A DNA stretch of 34,622 nt from JBOHBN01 sp050698355 (GCA_050698355.1 JBOHBN010000169.1:1-34622), one strand, 5' to 3'; positions 8,305-16,896 are shown, numbered from the stretch's first letter. The notes: generated by a model not told the origin, from the letters alone. Translations and numbers: made by a program.

Positions 8305-8420
8305 GCCGGAGCGAACGAGCCGACGAGCGAGCCGGAGGTATGGGTCGCGATGCGTCGGGTCGTGTTGCTAAGCGGTCCGCGGCACGTGCCGTAGGGGCGC
8401 GAGGAGGCGAGCGCGTATGA
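8301..8420 (+). CDS. bridging mini-ORF between nuoM and nuoN (39 codons, Arg/Ala rich)
   Basis: GTG 8301 overlaps the nuoM stop (GTGA) and is preceded by GGGAGC. The frame stays open for 39 codons and ends at TGA 8418-8420, overlapping the nuoN ATG (ATGA). The sequence is Arg/Ala/Glu rich and begins SRSERADERAGG, which looks like translated intergenic repeat rather than a folded protein. Coupling of nuoM to nuoN is the inferred role. Confidence 0.35.
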   Translation: MSRSERADERAGGMGRDASGRVAKRSAARAVGARGGERV

Positions 8421-9955
8421 GCGAGGTCACCTCGCCGACCATCGAATACGGTCAGCTGCTGCCGATGCTGATCGTGTTCGGTGTTGCCATCGTCGGCGTG
8501 CTCGTCGAGGCGTTCGTGCCGCGCGAGGCCAGGCGCACCGTGCAGGTGCCGTTCGGCTTCGCCGGCCTGATCGCGGCGTTCATCGCGCTGTTCTTCGTAC
8601 CGAACGTGCCGAATGCTGCGGCTATGGGCGCCGTCGGCGTGGACGTACCGACCCTCTTCATCCAGGGCACGATCCTGCTGCTCGCCATCGTCTCGTTGTT
8701 GCTGGTCTCCGAGCGCAAGATCGACAACGGTGGGCCGTTCGTGGCCGAGGCGTCCGCGCTACCGGGCAGCGAGCGTGAGCGGCGCGGGCTCGTCGCCGGA
8801 ACCCAGCACACCGAGGTCTATCCCCTCGTGCTGTTCTCCGTCGGCGGCATGATGCTGTTCCCTGCGTCGAACGACCTGCTCACCATGTTCGTCGCGCTGG
8901 AGGTGCTGTCGCTCCCGCTGTACCTGCTGTGCGGTCTCGCCAGGCGGCGCCGGCTGCTGTCGCAGGAAGCGGCCCTGAAGTACTTCCTGCTCGGCGCGTT
9001 CTCCTCCGGCTTCTTCCTGTACGGCATCGCCCTGCTGTACGGCTACGCCGGTTCGGTTCGCCTGAGCGCGATCGCGCAGGCCACCAGCCAGCACATCGGC
9101 AGCGACCTGTTGCTGTACGCGGGCATCGCGTTGCTGGGTGTGGGCCTCCTGTTCAAGATCGGCGCGGTGCCGTTCCACAGCTGGACGCCGGATGTTTACC
9201 AGGGTGCGCCGACCGCGATCACCGCGTTCATGTCGGCGTGCACCAAGGTCGCCGCGTTCGGCGCGCTGCTGCGTGCGTTCTACGTCGCGTTCGGCGGCAT
9301 GCGGTGGGACTGGCAGCCGATGATGTGGGTCATCGCGATCCTCACCATGGTGGTCGGCTCGGTGCTCGCCATCACGCAGACCGACGTGAAGCGGATGCTC
9401 GCGTACTCGTCCGTCGCGCACGCGGGTTTCATACTCACCGCGGTCATCGCAGCCTCCGAACGGGGCCTGTCGAGCGCGCTGTTCTACCTGGCCGCGTACG
9501 GCTTCTCGGCGATCGGCGCGTTCGCAGTCGTCACGCTCGTGCGCGATGCGGGTGGTGAGGCCAACCACCTGTCGCGCTGGGTCGGGCTCGGCCGCACGCA
9601 GCCGTTCGTCGCCGGCGTGTTCGCGTTCTTCCTGCTCGCCTTCGCGGGCATCCCGCTGACGAGCGGGTTCACCGGCAAGTACGCGGTCTTCCTCGCAGCC
9701 GCCGACAGCGGCGCGATGCCGCTGGTGGTCATCGGGTTGCTCGCCAGCGCGGCTGCGGCGTTCTTCTACGTCCGGGTGATCGTGCTGATGTTCTTCCAGG
9801 AGCCGAAGGAGGGTGGCCCGACGGTCGCGGTGCCGAGCGCGTACACCTCGATCGCCATCGCGCTGGGCGTAGCGGTTACCGTGGTACTCGGTATTGTGCC
9901 GGGGCCGGTGTTGCAGCTCACCCAGCGTGCTGCGCAGCAGATGTTCGTCGGTTGA
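8417..9955 (+). CDS. nuoN: NADH-quinone oxidoreductase subunit N, antiporter-like
   Basis: The antiporter-like subunit nearest NuoK in the membrane arm, 512 residues, with many hydrophobic segments. MFVALEVLSLPLYLLCGLAR contains the conserved helix-5 glutamate (E162). KIGAVPFHSWTPDVYQGAP is the NuoN-type loop. ATG 8417 is preceded by GAGGAGGCGAG. It is the last nuo gene. The polyprenyl synthase follows 65 bp later in the same direction, a neighbourhood also common in other actinomycetes. Confidence 0.97.
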   Translation: MSEVTSPTIEYGQLLPMLIVFGVAIVGVLVEAFVPREARRTVQVPFGFAGLIAAFIALFFVPNVPNAAAMGAVGVDVPTLFIQGTILLLAIVSLLLVSERKIDNGGPFVAEASALPGSERERRGLVAGTQHTEVYPLVLFSVGGMMLFPASNDLLTMFVALEVLSLPLYLLCGLARRRRLLSQEAALKYFLLGAFSSGFFLYGIALLYGYAGSVRLSAIAQATSQHIGSDLLLYAGIALLGVGLLFKIGAVPFHSWTPDVYQGAPTAITAFMSACTKVAAFGALLRAFYVAFGGMRWDWQPMMWVIAILTMVVGSVLAITQTDVKRMLAYSSVAHAGFILTAVIAASERGLSSALFYLAAYGFSAIGAFAVVTLVRDAGGEANHLSRWVGLGRTQPFVAGVFAFFLLAFAGIPLTSGFTGKYAVFLAAADSGAMPLVVIGLLASAAAAFFYVRVIVLMFFQEPKEGGPTVAVPSAYTSIAIALGVAVTVVLGIVPGPVLQLTQRAAQQMFVG

Positions 9956-10020
9956 TCGGCCCCCCGACCGATGGATGGCGCCCGTGACGACCGACACGGC
10001 CGCCGGAACGGGAGCTTCGA

Positions 10021-11025
10021 GTGAGCCGCGGAGCCGAAGGCGGTACGGGGTTCCCCGTCCCGGACGCCGCGCTGGACGCTGAGCTCCGGGCCGGCCTGGA
10101 GGCGGTCGAGGAGCTGCTGCGTTCCTCGGTCAAGAGCGAGTACCCGTTCGTCACCGAGACGTCGCGGCACCTTCTCGTGGCAGGCGGCAAGCGGTTCCGG
10201 CCGCTGCTGGTGTTGCTCGCCGCCCAGTTCGGCGACCCGCACGCTCCGGGCATCGCCCCGGCTGCGGTGGTGGTGGAACTGACCCACCTGGCGACGCTCT
10301 ATCACGACGATGTGATGGACGAGGCTGTGCTGCGCCGCGGCGCCCAGAGCGCGAACTCCCGGTGGGACAACACGGTCGCGATCCTCACCGGCGATTTCCT
10401 GTTCGCCCGGGCGTCGGACATCCTCGCCGACCTGGGGCCCGAGTGCGTACGGATCCAGGCGCGCACGTTCGAGCGGCTGGTCCACGGGCAGATCCGCGAG
10501 ACCGTCGGTCCGGAGGACGGGGAGAACAAGGTCGCCCACTACATGCGGGTACTGTCCGACAAGACCGGCGCGCTCATCGCGACCTCCGGACGGTACGGCG
10601 CAATGCTCTCCGGCGCCGAGACGACAGTGGTCGAGCAGGTGAGCAGGTACTGCGAGCGGATCGGCATCGCGTTCCAGCTCTCCGACGACCTGCTCGACAT
10701 CGCCGGCGAGTCCGACGCGTTCGGCAAGACCCCGGGCACGGACCTGCGCGAGGGCGTACACACGCTGCCGGTGCTGCGGGCGCTGAACATCGACCACCCG
10801 AGCCGGGACCGGTTGCGCGAGCTGCTCGCCGGTGACCAGACCGACGACGACCGGCACGCCGAGACGCTCGCGCTGCTGCGCGCCCACCCGGCGATGAGCG
10901 AGGCGCGCGCCGACCTGCGGCGGTGCGCCGAGGATGCCAGGGAGGCGCTCCAGCCGCTGCCGCAGGTACACGCCCGGGCGGTGTTCGAGGCGCTGTGCGA
11001 CTACGTCGTCGACCGTACGACCTAG
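10021..11025 (+). CDS. long-chain all-trans polyprenyl diphosphate synthase
   Basis: Condenses isopentenyl diphosphate onto an allylic primer in trans. Both aspartate-rich motifs are intact: the first, DDVMD, at residues 96-100 and the second, DDLLD, at 222-226, with GGKRFRPLL near residue 53 and GKTPGTDLREG after the second motif. The residue five positions before the first motif is alanine, a small residue that by family knowledge favours long products such as a menaquinone side chain. Position after nuoN fits quinone supply to complex I. The GTG start at 10021 has GGGAGC about 8 bp upstream; the upstream GTG and ATG codons are out of frame. Confidence 0.9.
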   Translation: MSRGAEGGTGFPVPDAALDAELRAGLEAVEELLRSSVKSEYPFVTETSRHLLVAGGKRFRPLLVLLAAQFGDPHAPGIAPAAVVVELTHLATLYHDDVMDEAVLRRGAQSANSRWDNTVAILTGDFLFARASDILADLGPECVRIQARTFERLVHGQIRETVGPEDGENKVAHYMRVLSDKTGALIATSGRYGAMLSGAETTVVEQVSRYCERIGIAFQLSDDLLDIAGESDAFGKTPGTDLREGVHTLPVLRALNIDHPSRDRLRELLAGDQTDDDRHAETLALLRAHPAMSEARADLRRCAEDAREALQPLPQVHARAVFEALCDYVVDRTT

Positions 11026-11048
11026 GGTCAACGATCCGCCCATTCGGG

Positions 11049-11098
11049 TGATCATGAAGACTTGCCGTTGTCATAGCTACGACGATGTTTCATGATCA
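11049..11098 (+). repeat. family-1 palindromic dispersed repeat, copy 2
   Basis: Outer arms TGATCATGAA (11049-11058) and TTCATGATCA (11089-11098) are identical to the ends of the copies at 3466 and 30147. The interior has a weaker stem with G-T wobbles around CATAGCTAC. It lies 23 bp after the prenyl synthase stop and before the promoter of the next gene, where it could act as a terminator. Confidence 0.75.
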
Positions 11099-11125
11099 AC
11101 GGGTATGGCGGAACCGAACCACGGT

Positions 11126-11131
11126 TAGGCT
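11126..11131 (+). promoter_or_regulatory. minus-10 box of a leaderless promoter for the tricorn-like peptidase
   Basis: TAGGCT followed by exactly 6 bp and the ATG at 11138. There is no Shine-Dalgarno sequence. This TAnnnT-to-start spacing places transcription at or next to the start codon, as in actinobacterial leaderless genes. No convincing minus-35 element is visible. Confidence 0.5.
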
Positions 11132-11137
11132 CGGCCG

Positions 11138-14100
11138 ATGGCTGATGGATATCTACGGTTCCCGGATGTGCACGGCGACCTGGTTGCGTTCGTGGCCGAG
11201 GACGACGTCTGGCTCGCCCCGCTGTCCGGAGGGCGGGCATGGCGGCTGTCGGTCGACCGGGTCCCGGCGAGCCATCCTCGGTTCTCTCCGGACGGCGAGA
11301 CGGTCGCGTGGACGAGCGTTCGCGACGGTGCGCCCGAGGTGTACGCGGCACCGGTCAGCGGTGGCCCGGGCCGGCGGCTGACGTACTGGGGTGCGGCCAG
11401 GACCCGGGTGCGAGCCTGGACGCCGGACAGCGAGGTGGTGGCGGTTTCCGAAGCCGGGCAACCGTCTCGTCGGCGCACTTGGGCGCACGCGATCCCTCGC
11501 GATGGGGGCGAACCTCGCCGGCTTCCGTACGGCGTCGTCGGCGACATTGCCTTCGGCCCGAACGGATCCGTGCTGGTCGCGACGCCCGGTACCGCCGAGC
11601 CGGCCTGGTGGAAGCGCTACCGCGGCGGCACCGCGTCGAAGCTGTGGCTCGACCGCACCGGAGACGGCAGTTTCGAACGGCTGCTGCCCGGTCACACCGC
11701 GCCACTCGTCTCACCGATGTGGGTGGACGGTCGCATATACCTGGTTACTGATCACGAGGGCACCGCGAACGTGTACGTCGTCGATGGTGACTTGCGTCGG
11801 GTGACCGCGCACGCCTTCTACGCACGCCATGCGACCAGCGACGGTCGGCGCATCGTGTACCAGGTCGCGGGCGAGTTGTGGACGGTCGACGAACCGGGGG
11901 CCGAGCCGAGGCAGATCGAGATTTCGCTCGGCAGTACCAGGCCGGGCCGGCAGCCGTGGTACGTGAACGCCGGCGAGTACCTGGGGCCGGTCGCACCCGA
12001 TACTTCCGGCCGGGCAAGTGCGGTCGAGGTTCGCGGCACCGTTCAGTGGGTGACTCATCGCGAGGGGCCCGTGCGGACGCTCGCTGCCCGGCCGGGTGTC
12101 CGCGCCAGGCTGCCCGTGATGCTCGGGACCCGCCGGGTCGCCTGGGTCACCGACGCTGAGGGCGAGGACGCGGTCGAGATCGCCCCCGTGACAGGGACCG
12201 AACCGGGAGGGAGCGCCCAGCGGCTGGCCACCGGGCAGCTCGGGCGGGTGCTCGAACTGGTCGGTTCGCCGGACGGCGGCGCCCTCGCCGTGGCCAGCCA
12301 CGACGGGCGGTTGTCGCTCGTCGACGCCGAGACGGGCGCGCTCCGCGAGGTCGCACGTTCCGCGGAGGGGGCGATCACGGCGCTCGTTTTCTCCCCGGAC
12401 TCCGCGTGGCTGGCCTGGTCACAGCCGACGCTGACCCGCATGGGCGGCGACCTCGAGGGATTGCGTCAGATCCGCCTGGCGCACCTGGAGGACCTGCGCA
12501 TTGTCGAGGTCACCGCACAGCGGTTCCTGGACTACGCGCCCGTCTTCACCAGGGACGGCAAGCACCTGGCGTTCTTGTCCGTACGCAGCTTCGACCCGGT
12601 GTACGACGCGTACGTCTTCGACCTGTCCTTCCCGAACGGTTGCCGTCCCTACCTGGTGCCGCTCGCGGCGACCACGCCGTCGCCGTTCGATGCCGAGCCC
12701 GAGGGCCGAGCGCCGGACAGTGGCAAGGATGCCGAGGAGGCAGGAGACAACCCGCCGCAGACGGTGGTGGACGTCGAGGGACTGCAGTCACGGGTGCGCC
12801 CGTTCCCGGTACCGGCGGCTCGCTACACGAGCCTGCGTGCCGTCAAGGGCGGGGTGGCGTGGCTGCGGCAGCCCGTGTCGGGCGAGATGGGAGACGACCG
12901 GGCCGCGCTCGACGAACAGCAGGCTCGGGCGGCGCTCGAGCGGTTTGACCTCGCACGGCGCCGGCTGGAGGTACTCGCCGAGCCGGTCGACGAGGTGTAC
13001 GTGAGCGGCGACGGTACCCGCCTGGTGCTGAGGGACGGTGAAACGCTGCGGGTCGTACCGTCGGACCGCAAGGTCGGCGACGACAAGGACGACCAGCAAG
13101 CCCGGGTCGAAGTCGACCTGACGCGGGTACGGGCCCGGGTCGAGCCGGGCGCCGAGTGGCGGCAGTCCTTCGATGAGGCCGGCCGGCTGATGCGTGACCA
13201 CTACTGGCGCGCCGACATGGGCGGCGTCGACTGGGCGGGGGTGCTGGCCCGTTACCGGCTGCTCGTCGACCGGTTGGGGTGCCACGACGACCTCGTGGAC
13301 CTGTTGTGGGAGGTTCAGGGGGAGCTGGGAACGTCCCACGCGTACACGGTTCCGCCCGCGCCGAGCACCGGGGACGACAGCGAGCTGGGGCTGCTCGGTG
13401 CGGACCTGCGCCGCGACGGCGACGGCACGTGGCGGGTCGACCGGATCCTGCCCGGGGAGTCCTCCGACCCGCGCGCACGCTCGCCGCTACTCGCGCCGGG
13501 CGTCGCTGTGCGTGGGGGCGACGCGGTGCTCGCCGTGGACGGCACGCCGGTGGACGCCGACGCCGGTCCGGCACCACTCCTCCTCGGGACGGCCGGGAAG
13601 CCGGTCGAGCTGACGGTGCGTGCGCCGGACGGTGCCGTCCGGCGGGTAGTCGTGACGCCGCTCGCCGATGAGACGCCGCTGCGGTACCAGGACTGGGTTG
13701 CCGGACGCCGTGCGTACGTACGCGAGCAGTCCGGTGGCCGGCTGGGCTACCTGCACCTACCGGACATGATGAGTGCGGGGTGGGCGCAGCTGCACCGTGA
13801 CCTCAGGGTGGAGATGACCTTCGACGGTGTGCTCGCCGACATGCGTGAGAACGGCGGCGGGCACACCTCGCAGCTGGTCCTGGAGAAACTCTCGCGCCGG
13901 GTCATCGGGTGGGACCTCGCCCGCGACATGCGCCCGGAGCCGTACCCGCTGGATGCCCCGCGCGGTCCGGTGGTCGGCCTGATCAACGAGTGGACCGGCT
14001 CGGACGGCGATATCGTGAGCGCGGCGATCAAGCGCCTCGGCATCGGTCCGCTCGTGGGCGCGCGTACCTGGGGCGGCGTGATCGGCATCGACATGGCGTA

Positions 14101-14335
14101 CCGGCTCGTCGACGGTACCGTCGTCACCCAGCCGCGGTACTCGTTCTGGCTGGAGGGCCAGGGCTGGGGTGTGGAGAACTACGGCGTCGACCCCGACATC
14201 GAGGTCGACGTGGCTCCACAGGATCTCGTCGCCGGCCGCGACCCGCAGCTCGACACCGCTATCCGGATCGCGCTCGACTCGCTTGGCGAGCACCCGCCGG
14301 CCCGGCCGCCGGACCTGCCGCCACCGGCCCACTGA
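11138..14335 (+). CDS. tricorn-type S41 peptidase, 1065 residues
   Basis: A large cytoplasmic peptidase of the tricorn family, which trims peptides released by the proteasome in organisms that carry it. The N-terminal two-thirds is WD-like beta-propeller sequence (repeated FSPDG, FTRDG and SPDGG turns). A helical section, a PDZ-like segment (around codons 770-850) and the S41 catalytic domain follow. By comparison with Thermoplasma tricorn the active site is S733-H734 (TSHAY), S955 in TGSDGD as nucleophile, and E1013 in VENYGVDPDIEV, so the machinery looks intact. The length matches Streptomyces tricorn homologues (about 1067). There is no signal peptide. The start is set by the leaderless minus-10 box. 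Confidence 0.93.
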   Translation: MADGYLRFPDVHGDLVAFVAEDDVWLAPLSGGRAWRLSVDRVPASHPRFSPDGETVAWTSVRDGAPEVYAAPVSGGPGRRLTYWGAARTRVRAWTPDSEVVAVSEAGQPSRRRTWAHAIPRDGGEPRRLPYGVVGDIAFGPNGSVLVATPGTAEPAWWKRYRGGTASKLWLDRTGDGSFERLLPGHTAPLVSPMWVDGRIYLVTDHEGTANVYVVDGDLRRVTAHAFYARHATSDGRRIVYQVAGELWTVDEPGAEPRQIEISLGSTRPGRQPWYVNAGEYLGPVAPDTSGRASAVEVRGTVQWVTHREGPVRTLAARPGVRARLPVMLGTRRVAWVTDAEGEDAVEIAPVTGTEPGGSAQRLATGQLGRVLELVGSPDGGALAVASHDGRLSLVDAETGALREVARSAEGAITALVFSPDSAWLAWSQPTLTRMGGDLEGLRQIRLAHLEDLRIVEVTAQRFLDYAPVFTRDGKHLAFLSVRSFDPVYDAYVFDLSFPNGCRPYLVPLAATTPSPFDAEPEGRAPDSGKDAEEAGDNPPQTVVDVEGLQSRVRPFPVPAARYTSLRAVKGGVAWLRQPVSGEMGDDRAALDEQQARAALERFDLARRRLEVLAEPVDEVYVSGDGTRLVLRDGETLRVVPSDRKVGDDKDDQQARVEVDLTRVRARVEPGAEWRQSFDEAGRLMRDHYWRADMGGVDWAGVLARYRLLVDRLGCHDDLVDLLWEVQGELGTSHAYTVPPAPSTGDDSELGLLGADLRRDGDGTWRVDRILPGESSDPRARSPLLAPGVAVRGGDAVLAVDGTPVDADAGPAPLLLGTAGKPVELTVRAPDGAVRRVVVTPLADETPLRYQDWVAGRRAYVREQSGGRLGYLHLPDMMSAGWAQLHRDLRVEMTFDGVLADMRENGGGHTSQLVLEKLSRRVIGWDLARDMRPEPYPLDAPRGPVVGLINEWTGSDGDIVSAAIKRLGIGPLVGARTWGGVIGIDMAYRLVDGTVVTQPRYSFWLEGQGWGVENYGVDPDIEVDVAPQDLVAGRDPQLDTAIRIALDSLGEHPPARPPDLPPPAH

Positions 14336-14364
14336 GCCGCACCGCTCCCCTCGGTCCCCGCCAC

Positions 14365-14408
14365 GTGTCAGTACCTCAGCTCGCCATGGCGAGCTGAGGT
14401 ACTGACAC
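14365..14408 (+). repeat. perfect 44-bp palindrome between the peptidase and dehydratase genes
   Basis: The sequence from GTGTCAGTACCTCAGC through the centre GCCATGGC to GCTGAGGTACTGACAC is a perfect inverted repeat of 22 + 22 bp with no spacer. It starts 29 bp after the peptidase stop. Its right end overlaps the putative minus-10 box of the next gene, and its body covers the minus-35 region. It could be an operator, a terminator hairpin (though without a T-tract), or a mobile palindromic repeat. Confidence 0.85.
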
Positions 14409-14411
14409 AAT
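14406..14411 (+). promoter_or_regulatory. putative minus-10 box for the dehydratase pair
   Basis: CACAAT, one base from TACAAT, lies 6 bp before the GTG at 14418. There is no ribosome-binding site, so this is another candidate leaderless start. The last three bases of the 44-bp palindrome overlap it. Confidence 0.35.
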
Positions 14412-14417
14412 TGCCGG

Positions 14418-14846
14418 GTGAGTGAGCAGACGGTGACCTCAGGACTCGACGCGCTGCGGGCGGCGCTGGGCTGGGAGGGCCGCGAGCGCGTCGACGTCGT
14501 CGAGCGCAGGCACCTGTCGGACTTTCTCGCCGCCATCGACGAGCACGATCCCGGCAGCGTGTACGACGAGGTCCCGCCGACGTACCTCGCGTCCCTGGTC
14601 GACGAGCCGCCCGTGCTGCCCGCCGCGGCGCGCTACGGCGACGGCTGGCTCAACGGCGGTGACAGGTTCGAGTGCCCCACCCCGATCAGGCTCGGTGACA
14701 CGCTGCACTCCCGTACGCGGTTCGTGGACGTGACGGAGAAGACCGGCCGCAGCGGCGCGATGGCGATCCTCACGTTCGTCACCGAGTTCACCCGCCCCGA
14801 CGGGACGGTCGCTGCACGCCACGTGGGCACGAGGATCCGCCGATGA
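14418..14846 (+). CDS. FAS1-like / MaoC N-terminal-type hotdog dehydratase subunit (HadA-like)
   Basis: A 142-residue single hotdog-fold protein of the MaoC-dehydratase N-terminal type (FAS1-like dehydratase), seen from a segment such as CPTPIRLGDTLHSRTRFVDV and TEKTGRSGAMAILTFVTEF. It lacks the GDxxPxH hydratase motif. In this family such a subunit pairs with a catalytic MaoC subunit to form a heteromeric (3R)-hydroxyacyl dehydratase or enoyl-CoA hydratase, as in mycobacterial HadAB or ChsH1/ChsH2. The next gene, overlapping by 4 bp (ATGA), supplies that subunit. The acyl substrate cannot be told from sequence. Confidence 0.75.
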   Translation: MSEQTVTSGLDALRAALGWEGRERVDVVERRHLSDFLAAIDEHDPGSVYDEVPPTYLASLVDEPPVLPAAARYGDGWLNGGDRFECPTPIRLGDTLHSRTRFVDVTEKTGRSGAMAILTFVTEFTRPDGTVAARHVGTRIRR

Positions 14847-15271
14847 GCACCGATGAGACCGCGGTCGGCGGCGAGCTGCCCGCGCGCGAGGTGAGCGTCC
14901 CGCTGCGCCAGCTGGTCCGGTACGCGGGCGCGTCCGGCGACTTCTACCCGCTGCACTACGACCTGGACTTCGCGCGCTCGCTCGGCTACGACGAGCGACC
15001 CGTACAGGGCCTGTTGAAGATGGCCCTGCTCGACCGGCTCGTCCGCGACTGGCTGCCGGCAGGCGCCAGGCTGCGCGCGCTCGAGGTGAGCTACCGCGGG
15101 CTCGACCTGCGCGACGAGCCGATGACGCTGGGCGGCACGGTGACCGCCGTCGACGAACGCTCGGTGACGCTCGAGCTGTGGGTCGACTCCGCCGCCGGCG
15201 CGCGTACGACCACGGGCAGCGCCGAGATCGACGTCGCCCCCGACCTCGACGGGGGATCCCCCGCAGGGTGA
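14843..15271 (+). CDS. MaoC-family (R)-specific dehydratase/hydratase subunit (HadB-like)
   Basis: A 142-residue MaoC hotdog protein with the hydratase-2 motif YAGASGDFYPLHYD, giving the catalytic D33 and H38 dyad. VQGLLKMALLDRLVRDWL is the usual helix after the motif. It starts at ATG 14843, overlapping the preceding subunit (ATGA), so the two are almost certainly co-translated and form one enzyme. It would dehydrate (3R)-hydroxyacyl thioesters or hydrate trans-enoyl ones. No other lipid gene is adjacent, so the pathway is open. Confidence 0.82.
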   Translation: MSTDETAVGGELPAREVSVPLRQLVRYAGASGDFYPLHYDLDFARSLGYDERPVQGLLKMALLDRLVRDWLPAGARLRALEVSYRGLDLRDEPMTLGGTVTAVDERSVTLELWVDSAAGARTTTGSAEIDVAPDLDGGSPAG

Positions 15272-15358
15272 TGACCCGTCCGGGGTTCCCCTCACCGCCA
15301 GTGGGCCGGGGTGCGGGGGAGAATGGGACCGTCGCATAGCTACGGAGGCCTACCCCGC

Positions 15359-16012
15359 ATGAGTGCACTGTTCGGTAGCGCACGCAAGAGCCGGATGCCC
15401 GCGCAGGACAAGGCATTGCCCGGCCGAGACGTTGCGATGCCCGTCCCCGCCGCCCACGCCGTGCTCGGCAACCCGATGACGCCGCCGTACCCCGAGGGCC
15501 TCGAGGTCGCGGAGTTCGCGCTCGGCTGCTTCTGGGGCGAGGAACAGACCTTCTGGCAGCTCGACGGGGTCTGGACGACCGCTGTCGGCTACGCGGGCGG
15601 CCTCACGCCGAACCCGACGTACGAGGAGGTCTGCAGCGGCGGCACCGGCCACGCCGAGACCGTACGGGTGGTCTTCGACCCGACGGTGCTGCCGTACGAG
15701 CGACTGCTCAAGGTCTTCTGGGAGAACCACGACCCCACGCAGGGCATGCGGCAGGGCAACGACATCGGCACGCAGTACCGGTCGGCTGTCTACGTCCACG
15801 GCCCCGAGCAACGAGCCGCGGCCGAGCGCAGCAGGGACGCGTACGCCAAGGAGATGCGCGACGCCGGGTACGGCGAGATCACCACCGAGATCGTCGACGC
15901 GGGACCGTTCTACTTCGCCGAGGACTACCACCAGCAGTACCTGCACAAGAACCCCGGCGGGTACTGCCCGATCCACTCGACCGGCGTCACGCTCTCGCAG
16001 CCCGCCGACTGA
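15359..16012 (+). CDS. msrA: peptide-methionine (S)-S-oxide reductase
   Basis: Repairs the S-epimer of methionine sulfoxide in proteins and free methionine. The active-site motif GCFWGEE places the nucleophilic cysteine at C57. GGYCPIHSTGV near the end contains a likely resolving cysteine (C203). YRSAVY and YHQQYLHKNPGGYC are family stretches. The length of 217 residues is close to E. coli MsrA (212), including its N-terminal extension. ATG 15359 has GGAGG about 10 bp upstream; an in-frame ATG 48 bp earlier lacks support. It appears to be a single-gene unit. Confidence 0.95.
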   Translation: MSALFGSARKSRMPAQDKALPGRDVAMPVPAAHAVLGNPMTPPYPEGLEVAEFALGCFWGEEQTFWQLDGVWTTAVGYAGGLTPNPTYEEVCSGGTGHAETVRVVFDPTVLPYERLLKVFWENHDPTQGMRQGNDIGTQYRSAVYVHGPEQRAAAERSRDAYAKEMRDAGYGEITTEIVDAGPFYFAEDYHQQYLHKNPGGYCPIHSTGVTLSQPAD

Positions 16013-16041
16013 CGTCGGCAGGTACAGGCCTGCCCGGCGGC

Positions 16042-16782
16042 ATGACGGTGTTCACCGCGGAGGAACGGCAGCGGCTGCAGGACGAGCTGGTATCGGTAGC
16101 TCGGGCGGATCCGCGGATCAGTGGCGCCGCGCTGACCGGGTCCGCGGCGCTCGATCGCGAGGATCGATGGTCGGACATCGATCTCGCCTTGTGTGTCTCG
16201 ACCGAAGCCGGGCAGGCGATCGATGACTGGACCAGCCGGATGTACGGCGAACACGGCGCCGTCGATCACCTGGATGTGCCTCGCGGCGAGACGCTCTTTC
16301 GGGTTTTCCTGCTCCGCGACACGCTCCAGGTTGATCTGTCCTTCTGGCCTCGGGACACCTTTGGCCCGATCGGCCCGAGTTTCCGCCTGTTGTTCGGCAC
16401 GGCAGCGCGACCGACACCCGCTCCGGACCCGGGCGCGGCTGAGCTCATCGGAGCCGGCTGGCTGTACGCCTTGCACGCCCGGTCCAGTATCGAGCGTGGC
16501 CGGGTCTGGCAGGCGGAGTACATGATCAGTGGCGTGCGTGATCACGTACTCGCGCTCGCCTGCGCCCGGTATGGCCTCCCGACGGTCCAGGGGCGCGGCA
16601 TGTCCGGCCTTCCGCCGGAGGCGACGGCGGTCGCCGCACGGGCACTCGTCGCCTCCGCCGACATTGTCGAACTCAGGCGCGCCTTCGTCGCAGCTACCGA
16701 GGCACTGCTGGAGGAAACCAGGCGCGTCGACCCCGAACGTGCCGACCGGTTGGCAGGACCGCTGGGAGACCTCGCCAGCTGA
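16042..16782 (+). CDS. nucleotidyltransferase-domain protein (Pol beta / aminoglycoside adenylyltransferase-like)
   Basis: A 246-residue protein with the nucleotidyltransferase signature GSAALDREDRWSDIDLAL (GS, then DxD, residues about 33-50) and a third acidic residue in LQVDLSFW. The C-terminal part is helical and Arg/Ala rich. The fold transfers a nucleotide to a small molecule or protein. Aminoglycoside adenylyltransferases share this layout, but nothing here fixes the substrate. The start at ATG 16042 has only a weak purine-rich stretch before it. Confidence 0.7.
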   Translation: MTVFTAEERQRLQDELVSVARADPRISGAALTGSAALDREDRWSDIDLALCVSTEAGQAIDDWTSRMYGEHGAVDHLDVPRGETLFRVFLLRDTLQVDLSFWPRDTFGPIGPSFRLLFGTAARPTPAPDPGAAELIGAGWLYALHARSSIERGRVWQAEYMISGVRDHVLALACARYGLPTVQGRGMSGLPPEATAVAARALVASADIVELRRAFVAATEALLEETRRVDPERADRLAGPLGDLAS

Positions 16783-16835
16783 CCGGCATGTCCGAGTGTG
16801 TCCCTCGTTTGGCAGCCAGCGAGCTGGTGCTTGAA

Positions 16836-16852
16836 ATACCCCCCGCCCGTAT
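16836..16852 (+). promoter_or_regulatory. possible metal-regulator operator upstream of the DUF4396 gene
   Basis: ATACCCCCCGCCCGTAT has ATAC/GTAT ends around a C-rich core, reminiscent of CsoR/RcnR-type operators, although the right half lacks the G-run a true palindrome would have. TATATT at 16850-16855 could be the minus-10 box; TTGAAA at 16831 is only 13 bp away, too close for a normal minus-35. Confidence 0.25.
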
Positions 16853-16896
16853 ATTGTTTGCGAGGTACGATCGTCCACGCCAACCGGGAGCAACCC

